Assembly: GCF_030052815.1 (NCBI RefSeq)
Contig: NC_079502.1
Coordinates: 620,001-684,000 of the forward strand
Direction: 5' to 3'
DNA length: 64,000 nt
Origin: Hevea brasiliensis
Lineage: Eukaryota; Streptophyta; Magnoliopsida; Malpighiales; Euphorbiaceae
Part shown: positions 10,689 through 22,975 of the stretch, one piece after another
How positions within the stretch are numbered: position 1 is the stretch's first letter
Layout of the letters: every line of letters starts with the position of its first letter
Made by a program: the position numbers and the translations under genes
The notes under the pieces: generated by a model
Databases searched by the model: none
Told to the model about the DNA's origin: nothing
The model's input: the letters and a program-made list of their open reading frames with translations, nothing else

Positions 10689-10703
10689 GATGGGTGACCT
10701 CCT
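10689..10703 (+). promoter_or_regulatory. 5S rRNA C-box-like sequence inside family A LTR
   Basis: The 15 bases GATGGGTGACCTCCT, followed after one base by GGGAA, match the C-box region of plant 5S rRNA genes as I know it. The same 15 bases occur at 19258-19272 and 27849-27863, and with one change on the minus strand at 47857-47871. Whether it is functional is unknown. Confidence 0.4.
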
Positions 10704-11967
10704 CGGGAACGACTGTGAAGTCATTTTAAACTCAAATTTCGAACCGTAAGAAGTGACGCTGTGGTCCTTAGGACCCTTATGGACACAGTGAAAAAGAGAA
10801 AATCACGAAAAAGAACTGTTAAGTCAGTCAAATAATTAGGTCAGGGAACCGAAAGAAATATGGAATTATTTGCAAACTAAGAAGAACCGACGAGGGGCAA
10901 TTTGGTCAATTGACCCCGAGAGCTGACTCCTGACCTAACTGTTAAATAAAATCGGAGAAAAGAAAATTTCAGAATCGAGAATTAAATTGAAGAACTAATA
11001 GAAAAATAGAAAAAAAAAGAGAAAAATGAAAAAGTAAAAAGGGTGATGACATCATGCATGATGCCATAAAAGGTATAATTAATAAATTAATTAATTAGAT
11101 TTTTTGTGGTCTTCCATAACTAAAATAAATAAAAAAAAGAAAAGAGAAAAAAAAAAACAAAAATCACTTCTTCTTTTCCCTTTGTTGCGGCCACACTTCT
11201 TCCCTCTCATCTCCATGAAAATTCTCCATTAAAGCTTGCATTTAAGCTTTAATTCCTCCACTCAACCTTAATAAATCCCCTAAAAACTTCACTAGACCTT
11301 GCAATCTCAACTTAAGAACAAGAAAGAAAGAAGAAAGGAGGAGAGAAATTGAAGAATTGGCATTATAGTTGAGGTTAGTATGTTAACTTGTTATTTTTCC
11401 ATTTTAAATGTATATGTAATGGTTGAAATGAGCTTAGAATTAATGAAATGGAATAAAAATATGGGGGAAGGACCATTGCTGAATTTCGGCCAGCTTGAAG
11501 AAGGAACATAAATTGTATGGTTTGATGCATTAGAATGAGTTTAAAAGTCTTAATTAGTTGAATGATTATAGATTGGAACTTTGAAATTGCTAATGGTAAT
11601 TAAGTAGTGAGATTAGGGTTTGGAGGCCTAGGGTTTGAGGCAAATTTTGGAGAAATGCATAAATGATGACTTTGACCTGTTGTGAAGAGAAAAATGGTCA
11701 ATAATGACCAAAGGAGATGTGTGGGAATTGTTAGAATGGAAGTCAAATTCGTAGGGTAAATGGGCATACTACTGGCAGCATGACCAAGCCAACTTTGAAG
11801 GACCAAAACAAAAATTTTACAAGTTCAATTGATATGCCACTAATTGGGGATGAAAATAGACATAAAATGACACAATTTTCATTAAGGAACTATGCCCAAA
11901 AACTGACCAAAACCTAGTGAACCAATTGACCAAAGTTGGTTAAGAACAGGCTGCCACTGCACAAACT

Positions 11968-11998
11968 GACCAAATGAACAGTAATTGTTCATTTGGTC
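11968..11998. repeat. Perfect 13-bp-stem hairpin in family A LTR
   Basis: Left arm GACCAAATGAACA, 5-base loop, right arm TGTTCATTTGGTC. The same hairpin is at 20551-20581, 29146-29176 and 63324-63354 in family A, and near-perfect at 54386-54416 and 59210-59240 in family B. Confidence 0.9.
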
Positions 11999-14236
11999 AT
12001 AACTCGAGCTAGGAAGGTCAAAATAACATGAAATTTTTCCAGTAATTAGATAAGATATAGATCTAAAACTTTCATGAAGAACACCAACCCAAATTATGTC
12101 ATTAACCTAATCAAATTATTGAGCAAATTTGAGTTACTAAACCTGCAAAACTGCAGAATTGCCAGTTGAACAGTAAAGTTTCAATGGCTATAACTCTCTC
12201 TAGAAAACTCCGATTTAGGTGAATCTTGAACCAATGGAAACCTAAGACATAGTAGAACATTTCGTATGAAGGAAATTAGACCAAATTACGGACTTAACTT
12301 GATCAAATTATTGAACGAAGTTGGATCAAAAATCTGCTAGAACAAAAATTTGCAGCATGAATAGTGCACGTGAATAGTAACTGTATTTTGGCTATAACTT
12401 GAGCTACAAAACTCCAATTGAGGTGATTCAAAAAGGAGAATAAACTTAAGACAATGGGAAACATTTTCTATGAAGAAAGTTTTGTCAATTTCCAACAATA
12501 AAGTGACCAATGGAACAGTGCAACTTAGGACTCCAAAACTGAAATTTACCAAATTTGCCTAAAAGACTTAGGATTTGAGTAAACAACCAAAACCAACAAG
12601 TTTAGTGACCAAAATGTGGTATGTGGGTGAAGTTGGAGTTCCCATACCTATTAAGCCTTAGAAAGTCAACTATTTGACTTGAATAGTATAGTGAATAGTA
12701 ACCCGAAACACAAAAATTTTGAGAACGTCGAATTTAACACGTTAGAACTAGGTAAATGTGAAGCTAAATTTATTTTGGATTGTAAAATTTGTTAAGTTCT
12801 AGTACTGAAACATTGTAAAATTGTGTGTTTCAGTTAAAAAGAATATCGGGAAGGAACCCGAGGAACCGAGTCGAGGCTAAGGGACGACTCGCTTGAGGTT
12901 TGTGCACAACATCTCCATGCTTTAAAATTCATTGATTAAGTGAACGAAATATGTATTTTTACTTGTGCTTTGGAATTGTTGAAAGTTTAATTGTGACATT
13001 ATTTATGATGTTTTGATTTAAACTGTGAAAGTTATTGTGTATATTGAAATGACAATGTTTAGCAAATTGTTAAGATAAGTTTTGAAACCACAGTGTTATG
13101 ACCATATATTTGAACACCTCACTAGCACGACTAGTGGGGGTAATTAGTTTCGAATTTTGATTCCTTCTCTGGAGAAGTGTTGAGGTGTGCCAGTAGAAAG
13201 GTGTGCCAGTAGAAGAGGATGTGAATGGATATCCATATATTTGAGCTAGCTAGCCTTGTGATGTGATTTCTCTTTAGCCTCTGGCTATTGAGATTCTATT
13301 TGTTTCGAATGGCATGATTTAACTGTGGGTTTTATGAAATGTGTTTTGATACTTCGAAATGAACGTGGTTTGCATTAAAATCTCATAATTCATGTTTTGT
13401 GTTTAATGCTCATGTTTAGTCAAATTTTTGAATAAATATGATTTTATTTTTGCATAAAGATTATTTTAGTATGTTGTGCACCACTGAGTCCTAGTACTCA
13501 GCGATAGCTTTTATTCTTTGTCATGAGATCTGAGAGCAGAGAGGCGGTAATTGCTAAAGATTGAGGATCATTCAGCCTAAAGTCTTCGGGTATAATTTAT
13601 ACCCTAATTTTAAATATTTCTTTTGATGTATATATTGCACATAAATGTATGGACATGTAAAAATGGGTCTTGAGCAGTTGTATAAAATTTGTATAAAGTT
13701 GTAATATATATCGTAGTTTGAAATTCTCTTAATGTAAATTTTGTAATGATCTATTCAAATTGTTTTGTTTCTAACGAAATATGAATGGAACTATTTTATT
13801 TAATTTGAATGAAATGGATTGTTAGTATTTTGATGATCATTGGATACTGGATTTGAAATTGAAAGTTGATAAATGTGTTGAGAAATTGTTTGAGATTGAG
13901 TTTGAAGTTGAAGCAGTTGTTGAGAAAATTTTTAGAAGTGCTTTTTACAGGTATTTGAAGAACTGTTTTCTCAAAATACAGAGGGAACTCTGTCAAAATT
14001 TTTATAAAATTTACGGAAAAATAAAATGGGCTAAAATTTCCAACTAGCTTTCAACTTAATTACATGTTTAAAATACTTATTAGAAATGCTCACCACTTAT
14101 CAAAAATAAGAAAATTGTTTTAAAATCCCTTGTAGGGTACTTAATGAGTTATCGGTAGGTGAAGTTCGGTAGTTCATTAGGTATTCTACGGGATCATGTT
14201 ATGCCTTACAGAGGGGTAAGGTGTGACATGTTTTAG

Positions 14237-14248
14237 TGGTATCAGAGC
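14237..14248 (+). other. Primer binding site, tRNA-Met type (A1 unit 1)
   Basis: TGGTATCAGAGC starts 8 bases after the end of LTR 1. It is complementary to the 3' end of initiator tRNA-Met. Confidence 0.93.
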
Positions 14249-14416
14249 AAATTTTTGAAGTATGTTTTAACATATAAATTTGTGTCTTTCTTTGTTAAGT
14301 ACAACTGCTCAATGTACATATTTGTTACATACAGTGCATTACATCATGAATATGAACTAACGGAGGAAAATCTCCATGTGTTACTTGTTCAGGAGATACC
14401 CTAACTTCAGCCTGAA

Positions 14417-15598
14417 ATGGAAGAAAGGATCGCTCGGTTGAGCTGTTGAAGCCGAGGCACAAGGAAGCCCAGCTTTACAGAATGTTAGTGGGTCAGCAGC
14501 ACCAACCCCACAAATGCGCGATTTCTTGCAGATTCGCCAGATGGTCATTGCGATGTTTGACAAATGGTCAGGTATGCTGCTCAAGCTCCACCCGGACACA
14601 CTGTGACACAACCACGCCTCGGCCGGACAATATGATAAATTCTGAAGTATGGGGCTATAGAATTTAAGTACAGTGGACCCTTTAGAGGCGAGCAATGGCT
14701 TGAAAGAATGGGCAGAGTATTTAGAAGCTACATTGCCAAGATGAATCAAGTTTGAGTACTGTGTCGCTCTGCAAGGGGATGCGTATGATTGGTGGAAGAC
14801 CATCCCCCACGGCTTGGTGAACCACGGTGTTGACTTGGGATGACTTCATCGGAGAATTGAGGCAATACATTCGGATGCATATGTTGACGAAGCGCAAGAA
14901 TTTTTGAGTGCAAACAAGGAAACCGATCGGTGGCAGAGTATGAGAGGGAGTTCTCACTTTGAGTCACTATGCGGGAGTCTCCTTACTACTAGCAAGCCAA
15001 GGTGCAAGAGATTTGAGACGGGTTTGAAGCCCGGATAAGGATGCAAGTTGTGGGATTCGACACGGCAACTTCTCGAGCTCATGTCTCAAGCACTTGAGTT
15101 GGAAAGAATAGAATCGAAGCAACCCGGTGAAAGAAAAATCGAGAGAAAGTGGGAAATCGAGAGAAAGACAAGGGGAAAAGTCTATAGAGCCGAGTTACGT
15201 AGGACTTACGGGAAAAAGAAGAAATTTAGCGGACCAGCAGGGTCGAGGTGGAAAGATTTGGTAGGGTCGATTCTCTGGACAAAGACCCTAGGTGCAGTCG
15301 GCCGATCGGCGAGGGTTCACATTCTGCCCGCCCCTGTGAGACTTGTGGTAAGATTCATGGGGGGGAGTGCTACTGGGCCACTGGAGCCTGTTTTAACTGC
15401 AGTGGCAAGGGCCATATAGCTAAAGACTGTACTAGTGCTCCGAGATATAGTCTAGCTCCGACTACTGCCGAGGGATCTATTCAGAGTCCTGCTCTCAGAG
15501 GTTCATAGTCAGTTGACAGAGGAAGAGATAGAGGTAGAGGCACTAGTTCAGGCAGTCAGGGCACAGTTGGTCAGTCAGGACAAAGAAGTGCTTCAACC
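14417..15598 (+). pseudogene. Family A gag, unit 1, heavily frameshifted
   Basis: The start is the ATG at 14417 (MEER-type start as in unit 2 at 22976). The Gag core, the basic linker and a CCHC knuckle (CFNCSGKGHIAKDC, within 15390-15431) can all be found, but in different frames. Compared with unit 2, there are many one- and two-base losses or swaps, concentrated at CAG/CTG, between 14430 and 15340. An in-frame TAG at 15506-15508 is shared with unit 2. Gag would form the particle and package RNA. As written, no Gag could be made from this copy. Confidence 0.85.
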
Positions 15599-18500
15599 AG
15601 AATTTATACAATGAGACAGCGAGAAGAGGCTGAGACTTCTGACGTGGTAGCTGGTATATTCTCTATCTCTGATCAAGAAGTATTTGTATTGTTTGATCCG
15701 GGTTCAACCCATTCATATGCTAGTGCTAGCATAGTCAGTTCACTTGCTGTTCCATGTGTGCAAATAGGTTTTGAAGTGCTAGCAACAAGTCCGTTAGGAC
15801 AAGAGGTCCGGGTCAACAGAATTTATAGAGACTGTCCTTTGATGATCCAAGGACATGTTTTCCTGTCAGACTTGATTGAAATGCCCTTTAGAGAGTATGA
15901 TATTATCTTGGGCATGGATTGGTTAGCCAGGCATCACGCCATGATTGACTGTAGACTGAAGACAGTCACTTTTGGTCTCCCTTTGTACGGTGATGTGGTA
16001 ATACACGGGGAGAGGCATTTACTGCCATCAAACATCATTTCGGCTGCACTAGCCAGAAGGATGATCAGAAAGGGGTGTGAAGCATACTTGGCACATGTAA
16101 TAGACACCCAAGTGGGTAGTCCAGCATTAAGGGACATCCCTGCTGTATGTGATTTTCTGGATGTATTTCCTAATGAATTGCCAGGATTACCTCCCAAAAG
16201 AGAGGTGTAGATTGAGATTGATGTTATGCCTGGTGTGGATCCAATCTCCATAACGCCATATAGAATGGCACCTGCCGAGGTGAAAGTGTTGAAGGTGCCG
16301 TTGCAAGAACGGCTTGACAAGGGCTTTATACGCCTAGTGTGTCACCTTAGGGAGCGCCGGTGTTGTTTGTAAAGAAGAAGGATGGCACTCTCGGTTATGC
16401 ATTGACTATCGGCGATTGAATAAGGTGACAATAAGAAACAGATACCCATTGCCCGTATTGATGACTTGTTTGATCAGTTGAGGGGTGCAGCTGTGTTCTC
16501 CAAAATTGACCTGAGATTAGGTTATTATCAGCTGAAAGTAAAAGAGTAGAGTATTTCTAAAACTGCCTTCAGAACCCGCTATGGCCATTATGAGTTTTTG
16601 GTTATGCCATTCGGGTTAACTAATGCTCTGGCTGCTTTTATGGATCTGATGAACACTATCTTCATACCATACCTCAACCAGTTTGTTGTGGTATTTATAG
16701 ATGATATATTAGTCTATTCGAGGAATGCAGAAGAGCATGATAGACATATGCGGATTGTACTGCAGACTTTGAGAGAGAAACAGCTATATGCTAAATTATC
16801 GAAGTGTGAATTTTGGTTGAGAGAAATATCTTTCTTAGGGCATGTAGATCAGAAGAGGGCATCAAGTTAGATCCAAATAAGATTGAAGCTGTCCTTAATT
16901 GGAGGCCACCCAGAAATGTCACAGAAATTCGTAGTTTTCTGGGTTTAGCTAGATACTACCGTAGATTTGTGAAGGGATTCTCCATGTTGGCATCTCCATT
17001 GACCAAGCTGCTTAGAAAAGATGTGAAATTTTAGTGGACGGACAAATGCCAGCGGAGTTTTGATGAATTGAAGAGATGTTTGGTAGCTCAGTCCTAACTT
17101 TACCTACTCGGGTAAAGAATATATACAGTATATAGTGATGCTTCTCACAATGGGTTAGGCTGTGTATTGATGCAAGATCGAAATGTCATTGCCTGTGCAT
17201 CACGCCAGCTAAAATCGCATGAGAGGAATTATCCGACACATGACTTGGAGCTTGCAGCTATAGTGTTTGCTCTTAAGATCTGGAGACATTATTTGTATGG
17301 GGAGAAGTGCTACATCTATACAGATCATAAGAGTTTGAAGTATTTGGGCACCCGAGAAGAGTGAATTTGAGACAGAGGAGATGGTTAGAGTTGATAAAGA
17401 CTATGATTATGCGATAGACTATCAGCCAGGGAAAGCTAATGTTGTGGCTGACGCCTTAAGTCGCAAGACTATGGCAAGTCTACGGGTTACTCCTTTGTCT
17501 TGGTACATGAGTTGAGATCATTGCATGCCAGCTTAGAGATTAATGATGATGGGCAGACAGCAGTTGCATGGCATGTACAGCCAGTGTTGATTGATCAGAT
17601 TAGAATGGCTGCTCAGAATGATCAGAAGTATCAGAAGCTATTGGAAGAAGTCCGGCAGGGCAAGAAACCAGAATTCTCAATCAGAGATGATGGTCTACTG
17701 CTACACCAGGGCAGAATATGTGCTCCTAATGATGTTGAATTGAGGAAGATCATTTTGAAGGAAGCACATGAGTCTCCTTTTACCGTGCATCCTGGTGGCA
17801 CAAAAATGTATAGAGGGCTAAAGGAGCATTACTGGTGGATGGGTATGAAAAGAGATGTGGCAGAGTTTGTATCCAAATGCCTAACTTGTCAGCAAGTGAA
17901 GGCAGAGCATCAAGTACCCACTGGGTTATTACATCCACTACCAGTACCAGAATGGAAATGGGAGAGAATAACGATGGATTTTGTGATGGGACTTCCAAGG
18001 ACACAGAAGAGTCATGATGCGGTTTGGGTCATTGTTGACAGACTGACCAAGTCTGCTCATTTTCTGCCAGTTCGGATGGACTACAGTTTAGAAAGATTGG
18101 CCAAGTTATACATTGATGAGATAGTGAGACTGCATGGAGTGCCAGTATCCATCGTATCAGACAGAGATCCTAGGTTCACTTCTAGATTCTGGGGTAGTCT
18201 TCAGAGAGCCGTAGGAACTAGATTGAATTTTAGTACTGCATTCCACCCACAGACAGATGGCCAGTCTGAGAGGGTAATTCAGATCTTGGAGGACATGCTA
18301 CGGGATTGTGTGATTGAATTTGAAGGCAGTTGGGATACACACTTGCCTTTGATTGAGTTTGCTTACAACAACAGCTACCAATCAAGCATTAGGATGCCTC
18401 CATATGAAGCTTTGTATGGCAGAAAATGTAGAACCCCATTGTGTTAGGATGATGTGGGTGAAAGAAAGATAATTGGACCCGAAATTGTTTAGCAAACTAA

Positions 18501-19017
18501 GGAGAAGATCAGGGTGATCCGAGATCGACTTAAGACTGCATCGGACGGTCAGAAGTCCTATATTGATCTGAAGAGAAGGGATATTGAGTATGCAGTGGGT
18601 GAGAAAGTTTTCCTCAAGGTTTCTCCTTGGAAGAGAATTATGAGATTCGGCAGAAAGAGGAAACTGAGTCCTCGTTTCATTGGGCCATATGAGGTTCTAG
18701 AAAGAGTGGGTCCTTTGGCATATTGGTTGGCACTACCTCCAGAGTTGGAAAAGATACATAATGTCTTCCATGTGTCTATGTTGAGGAGTTATCAATCAGA
18801 CCCATCTCATGTACTACCAGCAGAGGAAATTGAAGTAAATCCAGACCTCACATATGAAGAAGAACCCATAGAGATTCTGGCTTATGAGGTGAAGCAACTA
18901 CGAAACAAGCAGATATCGTTGGTAAAAGTGCTGTGGAACCATCATTCGGGCCAGGAGTCTACTTGGGAACGAGAAGAGGACATGAGGAGACAACACCCAC
19001 AGCTGTTCAGAGATTGA
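15599..19017 (+). pseudogene. Family A pol, unit 1: protease, RT, RNase H, integrase, chromodomain-like tail; broken
   Basis: Domains in order. Protease: DPGST with catalytic Asp at 15695, and ILGMDW near 15915. Reverse transcriptase, about 16230-16870: VMPFGLTNA and catalytic FIDD near 16700. RNase H, about 17040-17480: ending in DALSRKTMA. Integrase, about 17500-18450: zinc finger with CLTC near 17880; acidic triad Asp in MDFVMG at 17976, Asp in VSDRDPRF near 18160, Glu in QSERV at 18268. Then a GPY/F-like IGPYEVLERVGP and a chromodomain-like tail ending HPQLFRD. In-frame TAGs at 16208, 16547, 17032, 18445 and 18490, and a one-base loss near 16849, are all shared with unit 2. The RT N-terminus (16280-16460) and RNase H (17080-17120, 17350-17420) have extra indels unique to this unit. 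The chromodomain would steer insertion to marked chromatin. Confidence 0.9.
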
Positions 19018-19050
19018 TACCGAGTAAAATTTCGAGACAAAATTTATTTT

Positions 19051-19064
19051 AAGGGGGGGAGAAT
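19051..19064 (+). other. Polypurine tract (A1 unit 1)
   Basis: AAGGGGGGGAGAAT directly before the LTR at 19065; second-strand primer of the element. Confidence 0.9.
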
Positions 19065-22000
19065 TATAACACCCCGTTTGCATAGCCTGGTAGATTTCAC
19101 TGTTCCGGTGACCGGTGTCGGTCCGGATAATTAAGGGGATTAGAACCACACTTAAGACAATTAGAGAAGCCATAAACACAAATAATTAGTAATGTTCAAT
19201 TAGTTAAGTATAAACAAGAAAAACAAAACATAAGAAGTTAAGCAGTAGAGTCACAACGATGGGTGACCTCCTCGAGAGCATTGCGAAGTCATTTTAAACT
19301 CAAATTTCGAACCGTAAAAAGTGACGCTGCGGTCCTTAGGACCCTTATGGACACAGTGGAAAAGAGAAAATCACGAAAAAGAACTGTTAAGTCAGTCAAA
19401 TAATTAGGTTAGGGAACCAAAAGAAATATGAAATTATTTGTAAACCGGGATGAACCGGCGAGGGGCAATTTGGTCAATTGACCCCGAGAGCTGACTCCTG
19501 ACCTAACTGTTAAATAAAATCAGAGAAAAGAAAATTTTGGAATCGAGAATTAAATTGAAGAACTAATAGAAAAATAGAAAAAAGAAAAAAGAGAAAAATG
19601 AAAAAGTAAAAAAGGTTGATGACATCATGCATGACATCATGCATGATGCCATGAAAGGTATAATTAATAAATTAATTAATTAGGTTTTTTGTGGTCTTCC
19701 ATAACTAAAATAAATAAAGAAAAGAAAAGAGAAAAAAAAACAAAAATCACTTCTTCTTTTCCCTTTGTTGCCGCCACACTTCTTCCCTCTCATCTCCATG
19801 AAAATTCTCCATTAAAGCTTGCATTTAAGCTTTAATTCCTCCACTCAACCTTAATTAATCCCCTAAAAACTTCACTAGACCTTGCAATCTCAACTTAAGA
19901 ACAAGAAAGAAAGAAGAAAGGAAGAGAGAAATTGAAGAATTGGCATTATAGTTGAGGTTAGTATGTTAACTTGTTATTTTTCCATTTTAAATGCATATGT
20001 AATGGTTGAAATGAGCTTAGAATTAATGAAATGGAATAAAAATATGGGGGAAGGACCATTGCTGAATTTCAGCCAGCTTGAAGAAGGAACATAAATTGTA
20101 TGGTTTGATGCATTAGAATGAGTTTAAAAGTCTTAATTAGTTGAATGATTATAAATTGGAACTTTGAAATTGCTAATGGTAATTAAGTAGTGAGATTAGG
20201 GTTTGGAGGCCTAGGGTTTGAGGCAAATTTTGGAGAAATGCATAAATGATGACTTTGACTTATTGTGAAGAGAAAAATGGTCAATAATGACCAAAGGAGA
20301 TGTGTGGGAATTGTTAGAATGGAAGTCAAATTCGTAGGGTAAATGGTCATACTGCTAGCAGCATGACCAAGCCAACTTTGAAGGACCAAAACAGAAATTT
20401 TACAAGTTCAATTGATATGCCACCAATTGGAGATGAAAATAGACATAAAATGACACAATTTTCATTAAGGAACCATGCCCAAAAACTGACCAAAACCTAG
20501 TGAACCAATTGACCAAAGTTGGTTAAGAGCAGGCTGCCACTACACAAATTGACCAAATGAACAGTAATTGTTCATTTGGTCATAACTCGAGCTAGGAAGG
20601 TCAAAATAACCTGAAATTCTTCCAGTAATTAGATAAGATATAGATCTAAAACTTTCATGAAGAACACCAACCCAAATTATGCCATTAACCTAATCAAATT
20701 ATTGAGCAAAGTTGAGTTACTGAACCTACAAAACTGCAGAATTGCCATTTGAACAGTAAAGTTTCAATGGCTATAACTCTCTCTAGAAAACTCCGATTTA
20801 GGTGAATCTTGAACCGATGGAAACCTAAGACATAGTAGAACATTTCGTATGAAGGAAATTAGACCAAATTACAGACTTAACTTGATCAAATTATTGAACG
20901 AAGTTGGATAAAAAATCTGCCAAAACCAAAATTTGCAGCATGAGCGATTGCACGTGAGCGATGCGTATTTTGGCTATAACTTGAGCTACAAAACTCCAAT
21001 TGAGGTGATTCAAAAAGGAGAATAAACTTAAGACAATGGGAAACATTTTCTATGAAGAAAGTTTTGCCAAATTCCAACAATAAAGTGACCAATGGAATAG
21101 TGCAACTTAGGACTCCAAAATTGAAATTTACCAAATTTGCCTAAAAGACTTAGGATTTGAGTAAACAACCAAAACCAACAAGTTTAGTGACCAAAATGTG
21201 GTATGTGGGTGAAGTTGGAGTTCCCATAACTATTAAGCCTTAGAAAGTCAACTATTTGACTTGAATAGTATAGTGAATAGTAACCCGAAACACAAAAATT
21301 TCGAGAACGTCGAATTTAACACGTTAGAACTAGGTAAATGTGAAGCTAAATTTATTTTGGATTTGTGTTAAATTCTAGTACTGAAACATTGTAAAATTGT
21401 GTGTTTCAGTTAAAAAGAATATCGGGAAGGAACCCGAGGAACCGAGTCGAGGCTAAGGGACGACTCGCTTGAGGCTTGTGCACAACATCTCCATGCTTTA
21501 AAATTCATTGATTAAGTGAACGAAATATGTATTTTACTTGTACTTTGGAATTGTTGAAAGTTTAATTGTGACATTATTTATGATGTTTTGATTTAAACTG
21601 TGAAAGTTATTTTTTATATTGAAATAATAATGTTTATCAAATTGTTAATATAAGTTTTGAAACCACATTGTCATGACCATATATTTGAACACCTCACTAG
21701 CACGACTAGTGGGGGTAATTAGTTTTGAATTTTGATTCCTTCTCTGAGAAGTGTTGAGGTGTGCCAAGTAGAAGAGGATGTGAATGGATATCCATATATT
21801 TGAGCTAGCTAGCCTTGTGATGTGATTTCTCTTTAGCCTCGGCTATTGAGATTCTATTTGTTTGAATGGCATGATTTAAGCGTGGGTTTTATGAAATGTG
21901 TTTTGATAATTCGAAATGAACCTGGTTTGCATTAAAATCTCATAATTCATTTTTTTTGTTTAATGCTCATGTTTAGTCAAATTTTTGAATAAATATGATT

Positions 22001-22787
22001 TTATTTTTTCATAAAGATTATTTTAGTATGTTGTGCACCACTTGAGTCCTAGTACTCGTGATAGCTTTATTCTTTGTCGCGAATCTGAGACGAGAGGAAG
22101 CGGCAGATTGAGCTGCTAAAGATTGAGGATCATTCAGCCTAAAGTCTTGGGTATAATTTATACCTAATTTTAAATATTTCTTTTGATGTATATATTGCAC
22201 ATAAATGTATGGACATGTAAAAATGGGTCTTGGCGGTTGTATAAAATTTGTATAAAGTTGTAATATATATCGTAGTTTGAAATTCTCTTAATGTAAATTT
22301 TGTAATGATCTATTCAAATTGTTTTGTTTCTAACGAAATATGAATGGAACTATTTTATTTAATTTGAATGAAATGGATTGTTAGTATTTTGATGATCATT
22401 GGATACTGGATTTGAAATTGAAAGTTGATAAATGTGTTGAGAAATTGTTTGAGATTGAGTTTGAAGTTGAAGCAGTTGTTGAGAAAATTTTTAGAAGTGC
22501 TTTTTACAGGTATTTGAAGAACTGTTTTCTCAAAATACAGAGGGAACTCTGTCAAAATTTTTATAAAATTTACGGAAAAATAAAATGGGCTAAAATTTCC
22601 AACTAGCTTTCAACTTAATTACATGTTTAAAATACTTATTAGAAATGCTCACCACTTATCAAAAATAAGAAAATTGTTTTAAAATCCCTTGTAGGGTACT
22701 TAATGAGTTATCGGTAGGTGAAGTTCGGTAGTTCATTAGGTATTCTACGGGATCATGTTATGCCTTACAGAGGGGTAAGGTGTGACA
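19065..22787 (+). repeat. A1 LTR 2 (middle LTR, recombinant)
   Basis: It starts TATAACACCCC (terminal TG changed to TA) and ends GGTGTGACA; 3,723 bp. Its 5' part carries the variants of LTR 3: the TATAAC start, CCCCGTTTG, doubled GACATCATGCAT at about 19619-19650, and T at 21726. Its 3' part carries those of LTR 1: ATTTTAAAT near 22170, TAACGAAAT near 22333, TTGAAGTTG near 22463, and GGTATTCTACGG before the end. The switch therefore lies between about 21726 and 22170. It serves as 3' LTR of unit 1 and 5' LTR of unit 2. Confidence 0.92.
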
Positions 22788-22795
22788 TGTTTTAG

Positions 22796-22807
22796 TGGTA
22801 TCAGAGC
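22796..22807 (+). other. Primer binding site, tRNA-Met type (A1 unit 2)
   Basis: TGGTATCAGAGC, 8 bases after the end of LTR 2, identical in placement to unit 1. Confidence 0.93.
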
Positions 22808-22975
22808 AAATTTTTGAAGTATGTTTTAACATATAAATTTGTGTCTTTCTTTGTTAAGTACAACTGCTCAATGTACATATTTGTTACATACAGTGCATTA
22901 CATCATGAATATGAACTAACGGAGGAAAATCTCCATGTGTTACTTGTTCAGGAGATACCCTAACTTCAGCCTGAA

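Larger units (their letters stand above)
10493..14228 (+). repeat. A1 LTR 1 (5' LTR)
   Basis: Starts TGTAACACCCC and ends GGTGTGACA; 3,736 bp. It has the module TTTCGGTGACCGGTGTCGG near the start, a single GACATCATGCAT unit (near 11048), a 13-bp-stem hairpin at 11968-11998 and a 15-bp match to the plant 5S rRNA C-box region at 10689-10703. The short frames at 11600-11806 and 13853-14047 recur in the other LTRs only because the LTRs are similar; I see no sign that they are coding. Promoter and polyadenylation signals should be here but I cannot place the TATA box with confidence. Confidence 0.93.

Noticed and set aside
11600..11806. A 68-residue minus-strand frame repeated at 20183 and 28778
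   Set aside because: It lies antisense in the three A1 LTRs and is conserved only because the LTRs are near-identical; no domain and no sign of coding selection.
13796..14047. Overlapping small frames on both strands, repeated at 22355 and 30955
   Set aside because: AT-rich LTR sequence; the repeats reflect LTR identity, not independent conservation.
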